Assembly (NCBI RefSeq): GCF_002067275.1
Contig: NZ_MVQX01000010.1
Coordinates: 1-46,698, forward strand
DNA: 46,698 bases
Source: Methanomethylovorans sp. PtaU1.Bin093
GTDB taxonomy: Archaea; Halobacteriota; Methanosarcinia; Methanosarcinales; Methanosarcinaceae
Direction: 5' to 3'
Below, in pieces: positions 33,927 through 43,855 of the stretch. The position numbers were made by a program, and so were the translations under genes. Each line of letters opens with the position of its first letter. Position 1 is the first letter of the stretch. The notes beneath the pieces are model-generated. The model searched no databases, had not been told where the DNA came from, and worked only from the letters and a program-made list of their open reading frames with translations.

Positions 33927-35825
33927 GTGGATAATATTTGCATAAATATTCTTGCACGCGCCTGGAAGGGGGTCTGGGCTGTTGACAGGGAGAACCGGTT
34001 CACATTTTTCAATAGAGGAATGGAGGATATTTCCGGCCTGAGGTCAGATGATCTGATGGGTAAGGACCTGATGCTATTACTTCCCGACCAGGAGATCATA
34101 GATGAAGTGCATTTTAGGGAACTGTTCCATACAGCCAGAGAAAAACTGACACCAGTAAACTATTCCCTGCTGCCCATTATCACCTCCGGGGGGGAACTTA
34201 TGGAACAAAGCGGCCAATTGTTGCCTCTTTTGGATGAGAATGGTGCCTATGATGGTATGATTGGGACTGTGGAACACTTCAGTAGAAAGAAAATAGGTGC
34301 ATCTGTCGGAGAAGATGGATCATCAGAAAGAAAACTGGATGTTATCTACAGGAATAGTCCTGTTGTTGCTTTTCTCTGGAGACCGGAACCTGGATGGCCG
34401 GTAGTTTTTGTTTCCGAGAATATATCCAGGTTCGGATACCAGGCGGAGGAGTTCACATCCGGTAAACTGCTCTATAGTGACATAGTGTATCCTGAAGACC
34501 TCAGTGGCCTTACTGCCGAAGTATCGGATTTCGAAAGGCATGGACAACCATACTTTATAAAAGAATATCGCATCTTAACGCACAATGGAGAAATAAAGTG
34601 GGTCACAGAAAGGTCAATGCTGGCAAGAGATGAGGTGGGAGGACCTAGCTATTATCAGGGTATCATTATTGATATCACACATATCAAAGAGATGGATATC
34701 GCACTCAAGGAATCTGAAAACAAATACAGGCTGATATTTGAGAATTCCCCGCTTGGCATTTTCAACTTTGATAAGGATGGCACTGTTACCCATTGCAACG
34801 ATAAGATATCGGATATCCTGGGCATACCTAAAGAAAAGATAATAGGTTTCAACATGAACTTATCGTTGAGGGATGAAAAGATGAAAGCAGCCTTCAAAGA
34901 AGTGCTTTTACTAAGGCAGGGACACTTCGAGGGAGAATACAGGGCTCAGGGAAATGGCAGAACAGCATTTATAAAAGTTGATTACAGTCCAAACACATCA
35001 GATGACGGTACGTTGCTGGGAGGAGTGGGCATCGTTGAGGATATCGGCGAGCGCAAGATCGCCGAAGAGAAATTAAGGGAATATGCCAATGAACTCAGCA
35101 ACGCCAACAAGGAATTACAGTCCGTGGACAGGATGAAGAACGAACTCCTGTCAAATGTGAGCCATGAGCTGAGAACGCCTCTCACTTCCATCAAAGGATA
35201 CAGTGACCTCCTTATGGAAGGCACCCTGGGTAAAATGAACTACCAGCAGCTCAAAGCTGTTAGTACTGTCATCCGCAATACAGAGAGACTTCGGAGACTC
35301 GTTGATTCTCTGCTGTATGTAAGCATGGCTGAAGTTGAGGCCATAAAGTATGATCTTAGTAAGATCGACATCCTTGAGGTCATCGATAATGCTGTGACGG
35401 ACATGGCAATGCCGATCGCGGAGAAGAAAATAGATGTTCTTCGACATGTGCAGGAAGGCATTCCGCAGATAGAAGCCGATGCCAAAAAGATCACGGATAT
35501 GCTGACCAATGTGCTGGACAATGCAGTTAAATTCACACCTTCACAAGGTAAGATCAGTATTGTTGCTAAAAAAGAGGGAAAAATGGTACATATCAGCATA
35601 GAAGACAGTGGAATAGGCATACCTGCAGAATTGCTGCCTCATTTGTTCCAGAAATTCTACCAGATCGACCCGTCCATAAGGCGCAAATACGGGGGTACAG
35701 GCCTTGGATTGTTCATTTCCAAGAACATCGTGGAAGCACATAAAGGAAAGATCTGGATAGAAAGCGAGGAGAAAAAGGGTACTACCGTGCATATCCTGCT
35801 CCCTGTCCTGCAAGGTGGTACATGA
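33927..35825 (+). CDS. Second soluble PAS-domain sensor histidine kinase
   Basis: 632 residues without membrane segments. Three PAS domains are visible: about 10-115 (VWAVDRENRFTFFNRG), 130-255 (a PAS/PAC pair with YRILTHNGEIKWV) and 268-380 (FENSPLGIFNFDKDGTVTHC). HisKA carries His413 in LSNVSHELRTPLTS, and HATPase_c has VLDNAVKFTP, EDSGIGIPAE and GGTGLGLF. The last PAS and kinase core are close to those of the preceding kinase, so the pair arose by duplication. The start is weak: GTG 33927 has no ribosome binding site and the frame is open upstream. It ends 80 bases before argH. Confidence 0.9.
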   Translation: MDNICINILARAWKGVWAVDRENRFTFFNRGMEDISGLRSDDLMGKDLMLLLPDQEIIDEVHFRELFHTAREKLTPVNYSLLPIITSGGELMEQSGQLLPLLDENGAYDGMIGTVEHFSRKKIGASVGEDGSSERKLDVIYRNSPVVAFLWRPEPGWPVVFVSENISRFGYQAEEFTSGKLLYSDIVYPEDLSGLTAEVSDFERHGQPYFIKEYRILTHNGEIKWVTERSMLARDEVGGPSYYQGIIIDITHIKEMDIALKESENKYRLIFENSPLGIFNFDKDGTVTHCNDKISDILGIPKEKIIGFNMNLSLRDEKMKAAFKEVLLLRQGHFEGEYRAQGNGRTAFIKVDYSPNTSDDGTLLGGVGIVEDIGERKIAEEKLREYANELSNANKELQSVDRMKNELLSNVSHELRTPLTSIKGYSDLLMEGTLGKMNYQQLKAVSTVIRNTERLRRLVDSLLYVSMAEVEAIKYDLSKIDILEVIDNAVTDMAMPIAEKKIDVLRHVQEGIPQIEADAKKITDMLTNVLDNAVKFTPSQGKISIVAKKEGKMVHISIEDSGIGIPAELLPHLFQKFYQIDPSIRRKYGGTGLGLFISKNIVEAHKGKIWIESEEKKGTTVHILLPVLQGGT

Positions 35826-35904
35826 TCAATACCGATTCTTTTTTAAGTGTACAGACCGTAACCACGCTACAACCTGATTCTCAATGAAATGAAAGAGGTA
35901 ACAC

Positions 35905-37401
35905 ATGAGTAACATTCTGCGCAGAGGGCGTTTGGCCAGCACGCCTGATGAGGACATAATGGAGTTCACTTCTTCAATGAAGTCGGACAAATGGATATTC
36001 GATGCGGACATAATGGTGGACTTTGCCCATACCATCATGTTGAAGGAACAGGGAATAATAAAGGAAGAGGACTGTTCCAGGATCCTCAGGGGATTATTGC
36101 GCATCAGGGAAGAAGGTATTGAAAAACTGGACCATACCTACGAAGACATTCACATTTCCCTGGAATCAAGGCTTATTGATATGGTTGGCGAGGATGTGGG
36201 AGGCAGGATGCACTCCGGCAGGTCGCGCAACGATGAAGTTGCAACATGCATCCGTCTCACCCTGCGTGAAGAGATGCTTGCGCTCATGGAAGAATTGCAT
36301 GTTCTTCGCAACACTTTATGTTCACTTGCAGCTGAAAATATAGAGACCCTGATGCCTGGATTCACACACCTGCAACATGCACAGCCCACTACACTGGCCC
36401 ATCATCTTATAGCCCACATGGACGCTTTGGGCAGGGATATGGACCGTCTGAGGAGTGCCTACTCACGGGTGAACCTCTGTCCTCTGGGAGCCGCAGCTTT
36501 TGCTTCCACTGGCTTTAACATAGACCGGGAACGTACCCGACAACTGCTGGGCTTTGACGGCCTTGTTGAAAATTCCATGGATGCGGTCAGCAGCAGGGAT
36601 TTTCTGATAGAAGGTACTGCTGTGCTCACAAATCTCGTCATTAACCTGAGCAAGATGGCAGAAGAACTTGTTATCTGGTCCACCTCAGAATTCGCTTTCA
36701 TCGAACTGGATGACCGCTATGCATCCACCTCGTCGATCATGCCGCAGAAAAAGAATCCAGATACTGCAGAACTGCTGAGAGGAAAGAGCGGTGTGGTGGT
36801 GGGATCACTGATGGCTCTTGTTACCACTTGCAAGGCCCTTCCCTTAAGTTATAACCGTGATCTGCAGGAAGCCACGCCTAACATGTGGAAGGCAATGGAA
36901 ACTGCAAGAAGCTCGGTGCGCATGATGGAAGGCATGATAAGGACCATGAAGATCAACAAGGAAGTCACGGCTTCAAAATCCGTAATGGGATTTACCACAG
37001 CCACTGAGCTTGCAGACACGCTGGTAAGGGTAACAGGGATACCCTTCAGGACGGCTCATCAGATAGTAGGAGTACTTGCAAGAGGAGAAGAAGACGTCCT
37101 TATGCAACAGATAGATGCTGTGGCAGACAAGGTACTGGGCGTTAAACTCAGCAGCAAGGGACTTACAGAAGAAATGATATGTGAGGCTCTGGACCCGATC
37201 TCTAATATAAAGAAGAGAAAGGTCATAGGTGGTCCTGCGTTCGAGGAAATGGAGCAGGCCATCATGAGAAGAAAAAGGACTATGCAGCAGGAAGATAAAG
37301 AGATAAGTGCATTGAAAAATGGCTCGGAAGCTTCTTTGAATGCTCTTGTAGAACTTGTGAAACGATATATTAAGCATGATCAATGTGACCAACAGATGTG
37401 A
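35905..37401 (+). CDS. argH: Argininosuccinate lyase
   Basis: 498 residues of the fumarase/aspartase superfamily. ArgH splits argininosuccinate into arginine and fumarate, the last step of arginine synthesis. It has [12 protein letters not shown], the TPGFTHLQ-type segment [14 protein letters not shown] with the catalytic His, and the signature [11 protein letters not shown] carrying the catalytic Ser loop. GAGGTAAC precedes the ATG. Its stop overlaps a GTG of the next gene by four bases, and gatD follows at once, so argH, gatD, aspS and rpiA are probably one transcriptional block. Confidence 0.96.
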   Translation: MSNILRRGRLASTPDEDIMEFTSSMKSDKWIFDADIMVDFAHTIMLKEQGIIKEEDCSRILRGLLRIREEGIEKLDHTYEDIHISLESRLIDMVGEDVGGRMHSGRSRNDEVATCIRLTLREEMLALMEELHVLRNTLCSLAAENIETLMPGFTHLQHAQPTTLAHHLIAHMDALGRDMDRLRSAYSRVNLCPLGAAAFASTGFNIDRERTRQLLGFDGLVENSMDAVSSRDFLIEGTAVLTNLVINLSKMAEELVIWSTSEFAFIELDDRYASTSSIMPQKKNPDTAELLRGKSGVVVGSLMALVTTCKALPLSYNRDLQEATPNMWKAMETARSSVRMMEGMIRTMKINKEVTASKSVMGFTTATELADTLVRVTGIPFRTAHQIVGVLARGEEDVLMQQIDAVADKVLGVKLSSKGLTEEMICEALDPISNIKKRKVIGGPAFEEMEQAIMRRKRTMQQEDKEISALKNGSEASLNALVELVKRYIKHDQCDQQM

Positions 37402-37406
37402 TCTTC

Positions 37407-38663
37407 ATGGAATTCCAACAGGGTGACAGGATAAAGATAGAGAAGGACGGTGCTGAGTACGAGGGCATAGTGATGCCAAGTACTACACACCATATTGTCC
37501 TTAAGATGTCTAATGGCTATAATGCAGGTATCTCTCCCAAGAACGCAAATATAACCTTGCTTCAGAAAGCTGTAAAGGCCGAGGATGTTAGTGCCACCGG
37601 CGCCTCCGGGGCAAAAAAGGCAACTAAAAACAAACTGCCTAAGGTTTCCATACTCTCCACCGGAGGTACCATTGCAAGCAAGATCGACTACAGGACCGGT
37701 GCAGTTACAGCGAGGTTCTCCGCTGATGACATATTAAAAGCCATCCCTGAACTTACGGAAATTGCAGATATTTCCGGGAGAGCTATATATAATATACTTT
37801 CCGAGAACATGAGGACCGAATATTGGGAAGAGCTTGCCAGGGCGGTGGCAGAAGAGATCAGGAGCGGTGCAGACGGGATAATCATTGCACATGGTACGGA
37901 TACAATGATGTACACTGCTGCTGCACTGGCCTTCATGGTCCGCACTCCGGTGCCCATCGTGTTCGTGGGTTCACAGCGCAGTGCTGACCGGCCAAGCAGT
38001 GACAACGCCATGAATGCGATATGTGCAGCCAAAGTCGCAGTAAGCGACATCGCTGAAGTATGTGTGGTGATGCATGGCAGTGAATCAGATGATATATGTG
38101 ATATCCACAGAGCCACCAAGGTAAGAAAGATGCATACATCGAGAAGAGATGCGTTCAGGTCCATTAACTCGGAACCTATAGGCTTTGTGGACTATCTTAC
38201 CGGGGAGATCCACACTCACCTGGAATATACTAAAAGGTCCTCACATCAACTCGAACTTATAGGAGGTTTCGAGCCAAAATGTGCACTTGTCAAGTTCACA
38301 CCCGGCGCAAGTCCCGATATTATTTCATATTATCTTGATGCAGGATACAAAGGTATTGTAATAGAGGGTACGGGACTGGGACATGTGTCATCTGAATGGG
38401 TGCCCATGATAGAACACGCAACAACCATGAACGTTCCTGTAGTAATAACTTCCCAATGCCTGCATGGCCGGGTCTGTGACCGCGTTTATGATACCGGCAG
38501 GGATATGTTAAAAGCCGGGGCTATTGAGGAAGAGGACATGCTTCCTGAAGTAGCCCTGGTAAAGCTCATGTGGACGCTGAAACTGTCTGATGACCTCGAT
38601 ACTGTGAAAAAACTGATGACTCAGAACATTGCATTTGAGATCAACGAGAGAAGTCTGGAATAA
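37407..38663 (+). CDS. gatD: Glutamyl-tRNA(Gln) amidotransferase subunit D
   Basis: About 418 residues. A small N-terminal beta domain ([18 protein letters not shown]) is followed by an L-asparaginase-type domain with the two catalytic threonine regions [17 protein letters not shown] and [18 protein letters not shown]. GatD frees ammonia from glutamine or asparagine for the archaeal GatDE complex, which converts Glu-tRNA(Gln) to Gln-tRNA(Gln). The partner gatE is not in the window. The ATG at 37407 is preceded by GTGATC; a GTG at 37398 overlapping the argH stop is the alternative start. Confidence 0.94.
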   Translation: MEFQQGDRIKIEKDGAEYEGIVMPSTTHHIVLKMSNGYNAGISPKNANITLLQKAVKAEDVSATGASGAKKATKNKLPKVSILSTGGTIASKIDYRTGAVTARFSADDILKAIPELTEIADISGRAIYNILSENMRTEYWEELARAVAEEIRSGADGIIIAHGTDTMMYTAAALAFMVRTPVPIVFVGSQRSADRPSSDNAMNAICAAKVAVSDIAEVCVVMHGSESDDICDIHRATKVRKMHTSRRDAFRSINSEPIGFVDYLTGEIHTHLEYTKRSSHQLELIGGFEPKCALVKFTPGASPDIISYYLDAGYKGIVIEGTGLGHVSSEWVPMIEHATTMNVPVVITSQCLHGRVCDRVYDTGRDMLKAGAIEEEDMLPEVALVKLMWTLKLSDDLDTVKKLMTQNIAFEINERSLE

Positions 38664-38748
38664 ATCATCGTTATATAAAAGCAATTACTTTTATACCGCA
38701 AGGATCGTTAGTGAGGAAAAAGATCACTACTCATATACAGGTGAATAT

Positions 38749-40077
38749 ATGTCATTGAACTTAAGGACACATTATACGTCCCAGATAGACCCGGAAGCTA
38801 TGAATGGTGCGGAAGTGACCCTGGCTGGCTGGGTGTACGAAGTAAGAGACCTTGGAGGCATTTGTTTTGTCGTGCTGCGTGACCGGGAAGGCCGTGCACA
38901 GGTGACCCTGGTCAAAAAGAGAACGGACCCCGAACTTCTTGAAAATGCAAGAAAGCTTGTGAGAGAATCCGTGATCACTGTCACTGCCACGGTCAAAGCC
39001 GAAGCAAAAGCTCCCGGAGGATACGAGCTCATACCCAAGGAGATCAGGCTCCTCAACGAAGCAGAATCACCGCTGCCCATGGATACGACAGGCAAAGTGG
39101 AAGCTGAGCTGGACACACGCCTGGATTCGAGGTTCATGGACCTCCGAAGGGACAGGACCACAGCTATCTTCAAGATACGCCATGAAACTTTACAAGCGGT
39201 CCGAAAATATCTTAGTGACAATGGATTCATCGATGTGACAAGTCCAAAGGTCGTGGCAACTGCAACTGAAGGCGGAACATCTCTGTTCCCCATAACATAC
39301 TTTGACAGAGAGGCTTTCCTTAACCAGAGCCCACAGCTTTTCAAGCAGATCCTCATGTCAGGAGGACTTGACAGGGTCTTTGAGATAGGCCCCATATTCA
39401 GGGCTGAGGAACATGATACGAGAAAACATCTCAATGAGGCCACCTCTATCGATATAGAAGCAAGCTTCTGTGACCATTTCGATGTTATGTCGATCCTTGA
39501 GAACATGATCGCGTATGTTTATGCTCACGTAAAAGAGCACGCAGCACGGTCACTTGAAGCACTCGGCATAGACCTGCAGGTTCCTGCAGTGCCATTCCCG
39601 AAGATAACCTACGATGAAGCACTGGAAATAGTGAATGCACATGGAGAAGAGACACTCAAATGGGGAGACGATCTGAGCACCCTTTCCGAGCATACGATCG
39701 GTGCGCATGTTTTCAAAGAAATGGGCGTGTCCCACTATTTCATTATCGACTGGCCCACTGATATCAAGCCTTTCTATGCAATGCCATACGAGGACAGGTC
39801 AGAGTTCAGCAAGTCCTTCGACATGATGCACAGGACCATGGAGCTGTCATCCGGTGCCCAGCGTATACATATCCATGACATGCTTAAGAAAAGGATCGAG
39901 TCCCAGGGATTGGATCCTGAGGGCTTCGATTTCTACCTGAAGGCTTTCAGATATGGAATGCCTCCGCATGCCGGATGGGGTGTCGGCTGTGAACGTCTTG
40001 TAATGACAATGCTGGGTGTTGAGAACATACGTGACGTAGTACTGTTCCCAAGGGACAGGCGCAGATTATCCCCGTGA
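38749..40077 (+). CDS. aspS: Aspartyl-tRNA synthetase (archaeal type)
   Basis: About 442 residues, the size of archaeal AspRS. An N-terminal OB-fold anticodon-binding domain ([15 protein letters not shown]) is followed by a class II catalytic core: motif 2 [27 protein letters not shown] with NQSPQLFKQ, and motif 3 [13 protein letters not shown]. The ATG at 38749 has AGGTGA a few bases upstream and matches the family start. Whether it also charges tRNA(Asn) cannot be judged from the sequence alone. It sits two genes from gatD, grouping translation functions, and its stop is 13 bases before the rpiA ATG. Confidence 0.95.
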   Translation: MSLNLRTHYTSQIDPEAMNGAEVTLAGWVYEVRDLGGICFVVLRDREGRAQVTLVKKRTDPELLENARKLVRESVITVTATVKAEAKAPGGYELIPKEIRLLNEAESPLPMDTTGKVEAELDTRLDSRFMDLRRDRTTAIFKIRHETLQAVRKYLSDNGFIDVTSPKVVATATEGGTSLFPITYFDREAFLNQSPQLFKQILMSGGLDRVFEIGPIFRAEEHDTRKHLNEATSIDIEASFCDHFDVMSILENMIAYVYAHVKEHAARSLEALGIDLQVPAVPFPKITYDEALEIVNAHGEETLKWGDDLSTLSEHTIGAHVFKEMGVSHYFIIDWPTDIKPFYAMPYEDRSEFSKSFDMMHRTMELSSGAQRIHIHDMLKKRIESQGLDPEGFDFYLKAFRYGMPPHAGWGVGCERLVMTMLGVENIRDVVLFPRDRRRLSP

Positions 40078-40090
40078 GGTGAGTGAGAAC

Positions 40091-40795
40091 ATGCAGGAAA
40101 GGAACGCTACATCGGGAAGTACAGGTAAACAGGCCGCTGGAGAAGCTGCTGCCTGGCTTGTGAAAGACGGCAGCGTGATAGGCCTTGGTACAGGCTCCAC
40201 CACGGCCTTTGCTATAAAAGCAATAGGCAGAAGGATCGATGAGGGGCTCGACGTGCTGGCCGTTGTCACATCATACCAGTCTGAAATGCTGGCCATTGAA
40301 GCAGGCATACCCCTTACAACACTGGCCGAACACCCCGAACTTGATATCGCCATTGATGGCGCTGACCAGGTAGATGCGGATCTGAATGTGATCAAAGGAG
40401 GGGGAGCTGCGCACACAAGGGAAAAGGTCGTTGCATTCTCTTCTGATCAATTCGTGGTAGTGGTCGATGATTCGAAAATGAAGGAACAACTTGATCATTT
40501 CGTACCAATAGAAGTGCTGCCTTACGCAAAGGAACTGGTCATGAGATGCGTGCGTGAACTTGGCGGAGAGCCACAATTGCGCCTGGCTTCACGAAAAGAT
40601 GGACCTGTGATCACTGACAACGGGAACTTCGTAATAGATGCAGCATTTGGAACTATAACTAATGTGGAAGCTCTTTCCATTTCCCTGTCAATGTGTCCCG
40701 GAGTGGTTGAGCATGGTATTTTCACCGATGTGACAGATATGGTATTCATCGGAAATAAGGATGGGACCGTAAAAAGGCTGGATACCCTTAGATAA
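40091..40795 (+). CDS. rpiA: Ribose-5-phosphate isomerase A
   Basis: About 234 residues. RpiA interconverts ribose-5-phosphate and ribulose-5-phosphate for nucleotide synthesis. Hallmarks are [16 protein letters not shown], the phosphate/active-site AIDGADQVD with catalytic acid, and [11 protein letters not shown]. The ATG at 40091 has AGGTGA eight bases upstream; a GTG at 40079, two bases after the aspS stop, is the alternative. It ends convergent with the PhoU-RCK_C gene, and only eight bases separate them. Confidence 0.95.
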   Translation: MQERNATSGSTGKQAAGEAAAWLVKDGSVIGLGTGSTTAFAIKAIGRRIDEGLDVLAVVTSYQSEMLAIEAGIPLTTLAEHPELDIAIDGADQVDADLNVIKGGGAAHTREKVVAFSSDQFVVVVDDSKMKEQLDHFVPIEVLPYAKELVMRCVRELGGEPQLRLASRKDGPVITDNGNFVIDAAFGTITNVEALSISLSMCPGVVEHGIFTDVTDMVFIGNKDGTVKRLDTLR

Positions 40796-40803
40796 AAAGG
40801 GTA

Positions 40804-42009
40804 TCATTTATTCACGTCAAGAGGGCAGGCACACATTTCTATAAGCGCTTCTTCGCCGGTGTGTGAACCACGGGCTATAAGGATATCTCCCGCCTGCACC
40901 TGCGTGTTCTTTTTAGGACTGTACAGCCATTTTTCACCTCTTTTTACAGCCATGACATAGACCCCTGTCTCTGTCTCAAGTTTGAGTTGGCCGAAGGTCT
41001 TTCCCACAATGGGCGAGCAGCTTTCCACGGTCAGGCGTGTTATCACTTCATCTGATTGACGTACAGCTATAGTTACGACCGGATGCAGTTCTATATCCCT
41101 TAGTACAATGTCAGCTATAGCATATGCTGCATCTGAGATGGACTCGGAGGCATTGGCAAGGTGTAAAAGCCCACGCAGCTGATTGACATCGGAAACATGC
41201 TTGGCGGTCTCCAGGACCCAATGCTGCAGTTCGTGCTTCATGCAATCCATCTTATATTCTATGGCCTTGACCTCTTCGGCGATATCCTCATTATTGAAGA
41301 GCAATGCGGAATATGCAAGGCCCACGGACATTTCAGCCATATCCTTCATATCCACAATGATATCTACCGCCTTTTCAAGGTCCTGCAACATTTTTTCGTG
41401 CTTCACTTCCTTTGGAATGTACTTCTCATTGGTCACAAGCTCTGCGAAAAGTAAAACACCTTCATCGTGTCCTCTCGCAAACAGCACATCATCTGCTCTG
41501 ACCCTTGTTTCATGATTCGGATTGTAGATCCAGTCATTCTGCCTGCGGATGGCTATCACCCACATGCCTGTCTCGGTATCGAGTTCAATGTCCCCCAGAG
41601 TATGACCTGCAACTTTGGACTCCGGACTGACCGTAGCTCTCACTATGGTCTCAGCCGCTTCTCTTAGAGCAAGCTTCAACTCCATTGGTATACCCATTTC
41701 CATGAGCACTATCTTTGCAATATCTCCGGCAGCATCGGCGATACCTTCTGACGCCTGGGCAACCTGCAGGACACCGGCCATCTCTTCGGCCTCCTCCACA
41801 CGCCTTGTACTTAGCATGGCAGTGATCTTCATGTGATAATAGAGGGTATCCATCTTGTCTTCAAGACGCACCACCTCTTCAGCAATGTCCTCATTGTCAT
41901 AGATCATGGCAGAATATGCCAGGTCCACCATCAGTTCCGAGGTGTCTTTCATCTCAATGAGCATATCCTTAAGGTTTCGTGGTGTATATCGTATCTCTTT
42001 CGGACTCAT
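40804..42009 (-). CDS. Duplicated PhoU-TrkA_C (RCK_C) regulatory protein
   Basis: 401 residues made of two copies of one module. PhoU-like helices (about 8-100, with LAYSAMIYDNEDIAEEV) are followed by an RCK_C/TrkA_C domain (110-195, VAGHTLGDIELDTETGMWV). Then a second PhoU part (205-305, LAYSALLFNNEDIAEEV) and RCK_C (315-395, VGKTFGQLKLETETGVYV) repeat it. It has no membrane segment, so it is a cytoplasmic regulator. RCK_C domains bind small ligands that gate ion transport. It follows the two MgtE-like genes on the same strand by about 60 bases and probably controls that transporter (inference). Confidence 0.9.
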   Translation of the reverse strand: MSPKEIRYTPRNLKDMLIEMKDTSELMVDLAYSAMIYDNEDIAEEVVRLEDKMDTLYYHMKITAMLSTRRVEEAEEMAGVLQVAQASEGIADAAGDIAKIVLMEMGIPMELKLALREAAETIVRATVSPESKVAGHTLGDIELDTETGMWVIAIRRQNDWIYNPNHETRVRADDVLFARGHDEGVLLFAELVTNEKYIPKEVKHEKMLQDLEKAVDIIVDMKDMAEMSVGLAYSALLFNNEDIAEEVKAIEYKMDCMKHELQHWVLETAKHVSDVNQLRGLLHLANASESISDAAYAIADIVLRDIELHPVVTIAVRQSDEVITRLTVESCSPIVGKTFGQLKLETETGVYVMAVKRGEKWLYSPKKNTQVQAGDILIARGSHTGEEALIEMCACPLDVNK

Positions 42010-42068
42010 AATGTTCTATCAGCTCTGATCTATTTTCATTTTAGGATATAGTTTTCGGGTTTATTATA

Positions 42069-42626
42069 TTATAGCATGCTGAACATGCGCAGGGTAATAA
42101 ATATGCCTGCGACACCCACCAGATCTCCCATGGTCGCAATGATAGGGATCACAGTATCGTCGGGGTCCAGTCCGAACCTGTGGGACATAAAGGATATCAG
42201 CACGGTCATAAAGAAAACAACTGTAAGCTCAATGCCGCCTGCTATCATGCATATCTTGAAAAGCAAGAACATGCCGATCCCTATTCCCATCAGATGTCCT
42301 GTAAGCCAGACTATGAAACTTAACACCGCGCTGGCTGTGAGACCCACTATCAGAGCCGCCAGCACGCTGTTCCTTACGACGGGGTTCTTTGTGATATGCC
42401 CGCCAAGACCCATGTGCAGGGCAGAGGAGATCCTGGCACCCAGCATGCTGCCTGTGTCTCCTCCTATTTTGATGAGCGAGGGAATGAGCAACAGAATGAT
42501 GGGCATGGAAACGAGCTGGTCAAGCCTGTAGTTCAGGATCTGTCCGGTGATAAGCCCGATGAACGAGGTGGTCACCAGGATCGGGAACCCTCTTCCTACG
42601 ATGCCTCTTATTGTATAGTAGGTCAT
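42069..42626 (-). CDS. MgtE-type divalent cation transporter, half-size subunit B
   Basis: 185 residues with about five membrane helices, equal to the membrane domain of MgtE/SLC41 magnesium transporters without the CBS and N domains. Its blocks KIGGDTGSMLGARISSALHMGL (the G-x-x-G-S pore region) and FGLDPDDTVIPIIATMGDL (acidic pore residues) recur in the upstream gene, so the two are paralogs. Its ATG overlaps the stop of that gene (ATGA), giving equal translation. The two halves likely form a heterodimeric channel. Confidence 0.88.
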   Translation of the reverse strand: MTYYTIRGIVGRGFPILVTTSFIGLITGQILNYRLDQLVSMPIILLLIPSLIKIGGDTGSMLGARISSALHMGLGGHITKNPVVRNSVLAALIVGLTASAVLSFIVWLTGHLMGIGIGMFLLFKICMIAGGIELTVVFFMTVLISFMSHRFGLDPDDTVIPIIATMGDLVGVAGIFITLRMFSML

Positions 42627-43261
42627 AGGAGAAGCACCACCTTCGCAGCCAGGAAAAGCATTAACATGGAAACGATGTCCCCTATGGTAGCAATGGCCGG
42701 AGTGACGACATTATCGGGATCGAAACCGAACCGGAACATTCCGAGGGCCAGGAAAACGGCTACTACTACCAGTATGAGCCCTGAGGATACTCCGGCCAGC
42801 ACCGCTATGAACATGAGCGTCAGGGCACCGGCACTTTCCAGACCGAATGCGATGGTCACAAAATGCCCCATCAGCCCGAGGATAGCTGAAATGATAAAAC
42901 TCAGCAACAATGAACCTCCAATGTTATTGGTAAGTTCGGGATTTTTCTCGATCTTGGTGATAAGACCCATGTGTATGGCGCTTCCCAGACGTGAACCCAG
43001 GGTACAGGAAATATTGCCGCGCATACCAAGCACGGCAGGCGAGATGACTATCAGGCCGGGAATGAGCTGCAGTTCTTCTGTCATACCGGAAAGAATGATA
43101 CCTGCTATCACCCCTCCCATGGTGGCTATGATCTCAAAGGGCAACGCTTCACGTACTATCGACGAGATGCTGGCATAGTCGCCAATGTACTCTTCGACTA
43201 TCCCGATCTCATCCTCTTCTTCAGGATGTGCACGGTGAAGCATAGTATCTATTATCTGCAT
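42623..43261 (-). CDS. MgtE-type divalent cation transporter, half-size subunit A
   Basis: 212 residues. A short acidic cytoplasmic N-terminus (HPEEEDEIGIVEEYIGD) is followed by about five membrane helices of the MgtE/SLC41 membrane domain. GMRGNISCTLGSRLGSAIHM and FGFDPDNVVTPAIATIGDI match the pore blocks of the downstream half. Where bacterial MgtE has N and CBS sensor domains, this has only about 45 residues, so sensing may be done by the PhoU-RCK_C protein in the same cluster. Mg2+ is the likely substrate (family knowledge), not proven. Confidence 0.88.
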   Translation of the reverse strand: MQIIDTMLHRAHPEEEDEIGIVEEYIGDYASISSIVREALPFEIIATMGGVIAGIILSGMTEELQLIPGLIVISPAVLGMRGNISCTLGSRLGSAIHMGLITKIEKNPELTNNIGGSLLLSFIISAILGLMGHFVTIAFGLESAGALTLMFIAVLAGVSSGLILVVVAVFLALGMFRFGFDPDNVVTPAIATIGDIVSMLMLFLAAKVVLLL

Positions 43262-43314
43262 CTTTATATTAAAACACTGTTCTATGGAAAATGTTCATAA
43301 CCCATCAAAAAAGG

Positions 43315-43321
43315 CTATATA
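43315..43321 (+). promoter_or_regulatory. TATA box of tRNA-Val
   Basis: CTATATA lies about 54 bases before the mature tRNA end, implying a transcript start near 43345 and a 5' leader removed by RNase P. Confidence 0.45.
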
Positions 43322-43371
43322 CCCCTAGTTACATTTAGGGTACCGCACAACACTACTCAGTTAGAAAATAA

Positions 43372-43445
43372 GGGCCCGTGGTCTAGCCGGTCATGACATC
43401 GCCTTTACACGGCGGGGATCCTGAGTTCGAATCTCAGCGGGCCCA
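43372..43445 (+). tRNA. tRNA-Val, anticodon UAC
   Basis: 74 bases fold as a cloverleaf. The acceptor arm is GGGCCCG with CGGGCCC, the anticodon arm is CGCC-TTTACAC-GGCG with anticodon TAC reading GUA and probably other GUN valine codons, and the T-arm is CTGAG-TTCGAAT-CTCAG. Discriminator A is followed by TCA, so CCA is not encoded and must be added. Its last 13 bases plus 18 downstream bases recur 140 bp further on. Confidence 0.95.
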
Positions 43446-43463
43446 TCAAAGGATTCTGATTCT
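43433..43463. repeat. Direct repeat copy 1: tRNA-Val 3' end plus flank (att-like)
   Basis: 31 bases starting CTCAGCGGGCCCATCAAAGG are identical at 43573-43603. This copy includes the 3' part of the T-arm and acceptor stem of tRNA-Val. Archaeal integrases use exactly this part of tRNA genes as the attachment site. Confidence 0.7.
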
Positions 43464-43572
43464 GCTGAGATTGATCATTATAATAGACTGATATTCTTTT
43501 GTCATCATTGAGGTATTGAGCGAAGCGAAATACCTCGATCCGCGCTCCCGAAGCGTCATCGGGGTTGCGGAC

Positions 43573-43603
43573 CTCAGCGGGCCCATCAAAGGATTCTGAT
43601 TCT
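43573..43603. repeat. Direct repeat copy 2 downstream of tRNA-Val
   Basis: Identical to 43433-43463. The bases before it (TCGGGGTTGCGGAC) still loosely resemble the tRNA T-arm region, so the copy may once have been longer. Between the copies lie only about 109 bases, including a hairpin (GAGGTATT with AATACCTC, 43510-43536) and no gene. The next 250 bases up to ppcA contain no gene. Confidence 0.7.
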
Positions 43604-43855
43604 TTTGATGGTGATTTTTGTAAAATTTTGTTTTGTATCCTCATAAATGAAAAAAGTGAATGCCATCTTTCATGCTGATTTGTTTAAAAATTAAAGAAAT
43701 GACGACAGTGTGCGAATTCTGTTATTATACGACTCTTGTTCTTTAAAACCTTTGCAATAATCGACTCCCCGGTTATGCCTTATGCTTCAGTAAATGGATA
43801 AAAATCGTTCTATATCTCAAAAATCCATATAATTTTTATTTTACTGTTTTCATAC

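Noticed and set aside
43510..43536. Hairpin between the two tRNA-end repeats as a terminator or small RNA
   Set aside because: The stem is only eight pairs and no U-tract follows; there is no independent sign of a transcript.
43405..43644. 79-codon minus-strand frame overlapping tRNA-Val
   Set aside because: It runs antisense through the tRNA and the direct repeat; a typical tRNA-shadow frame.
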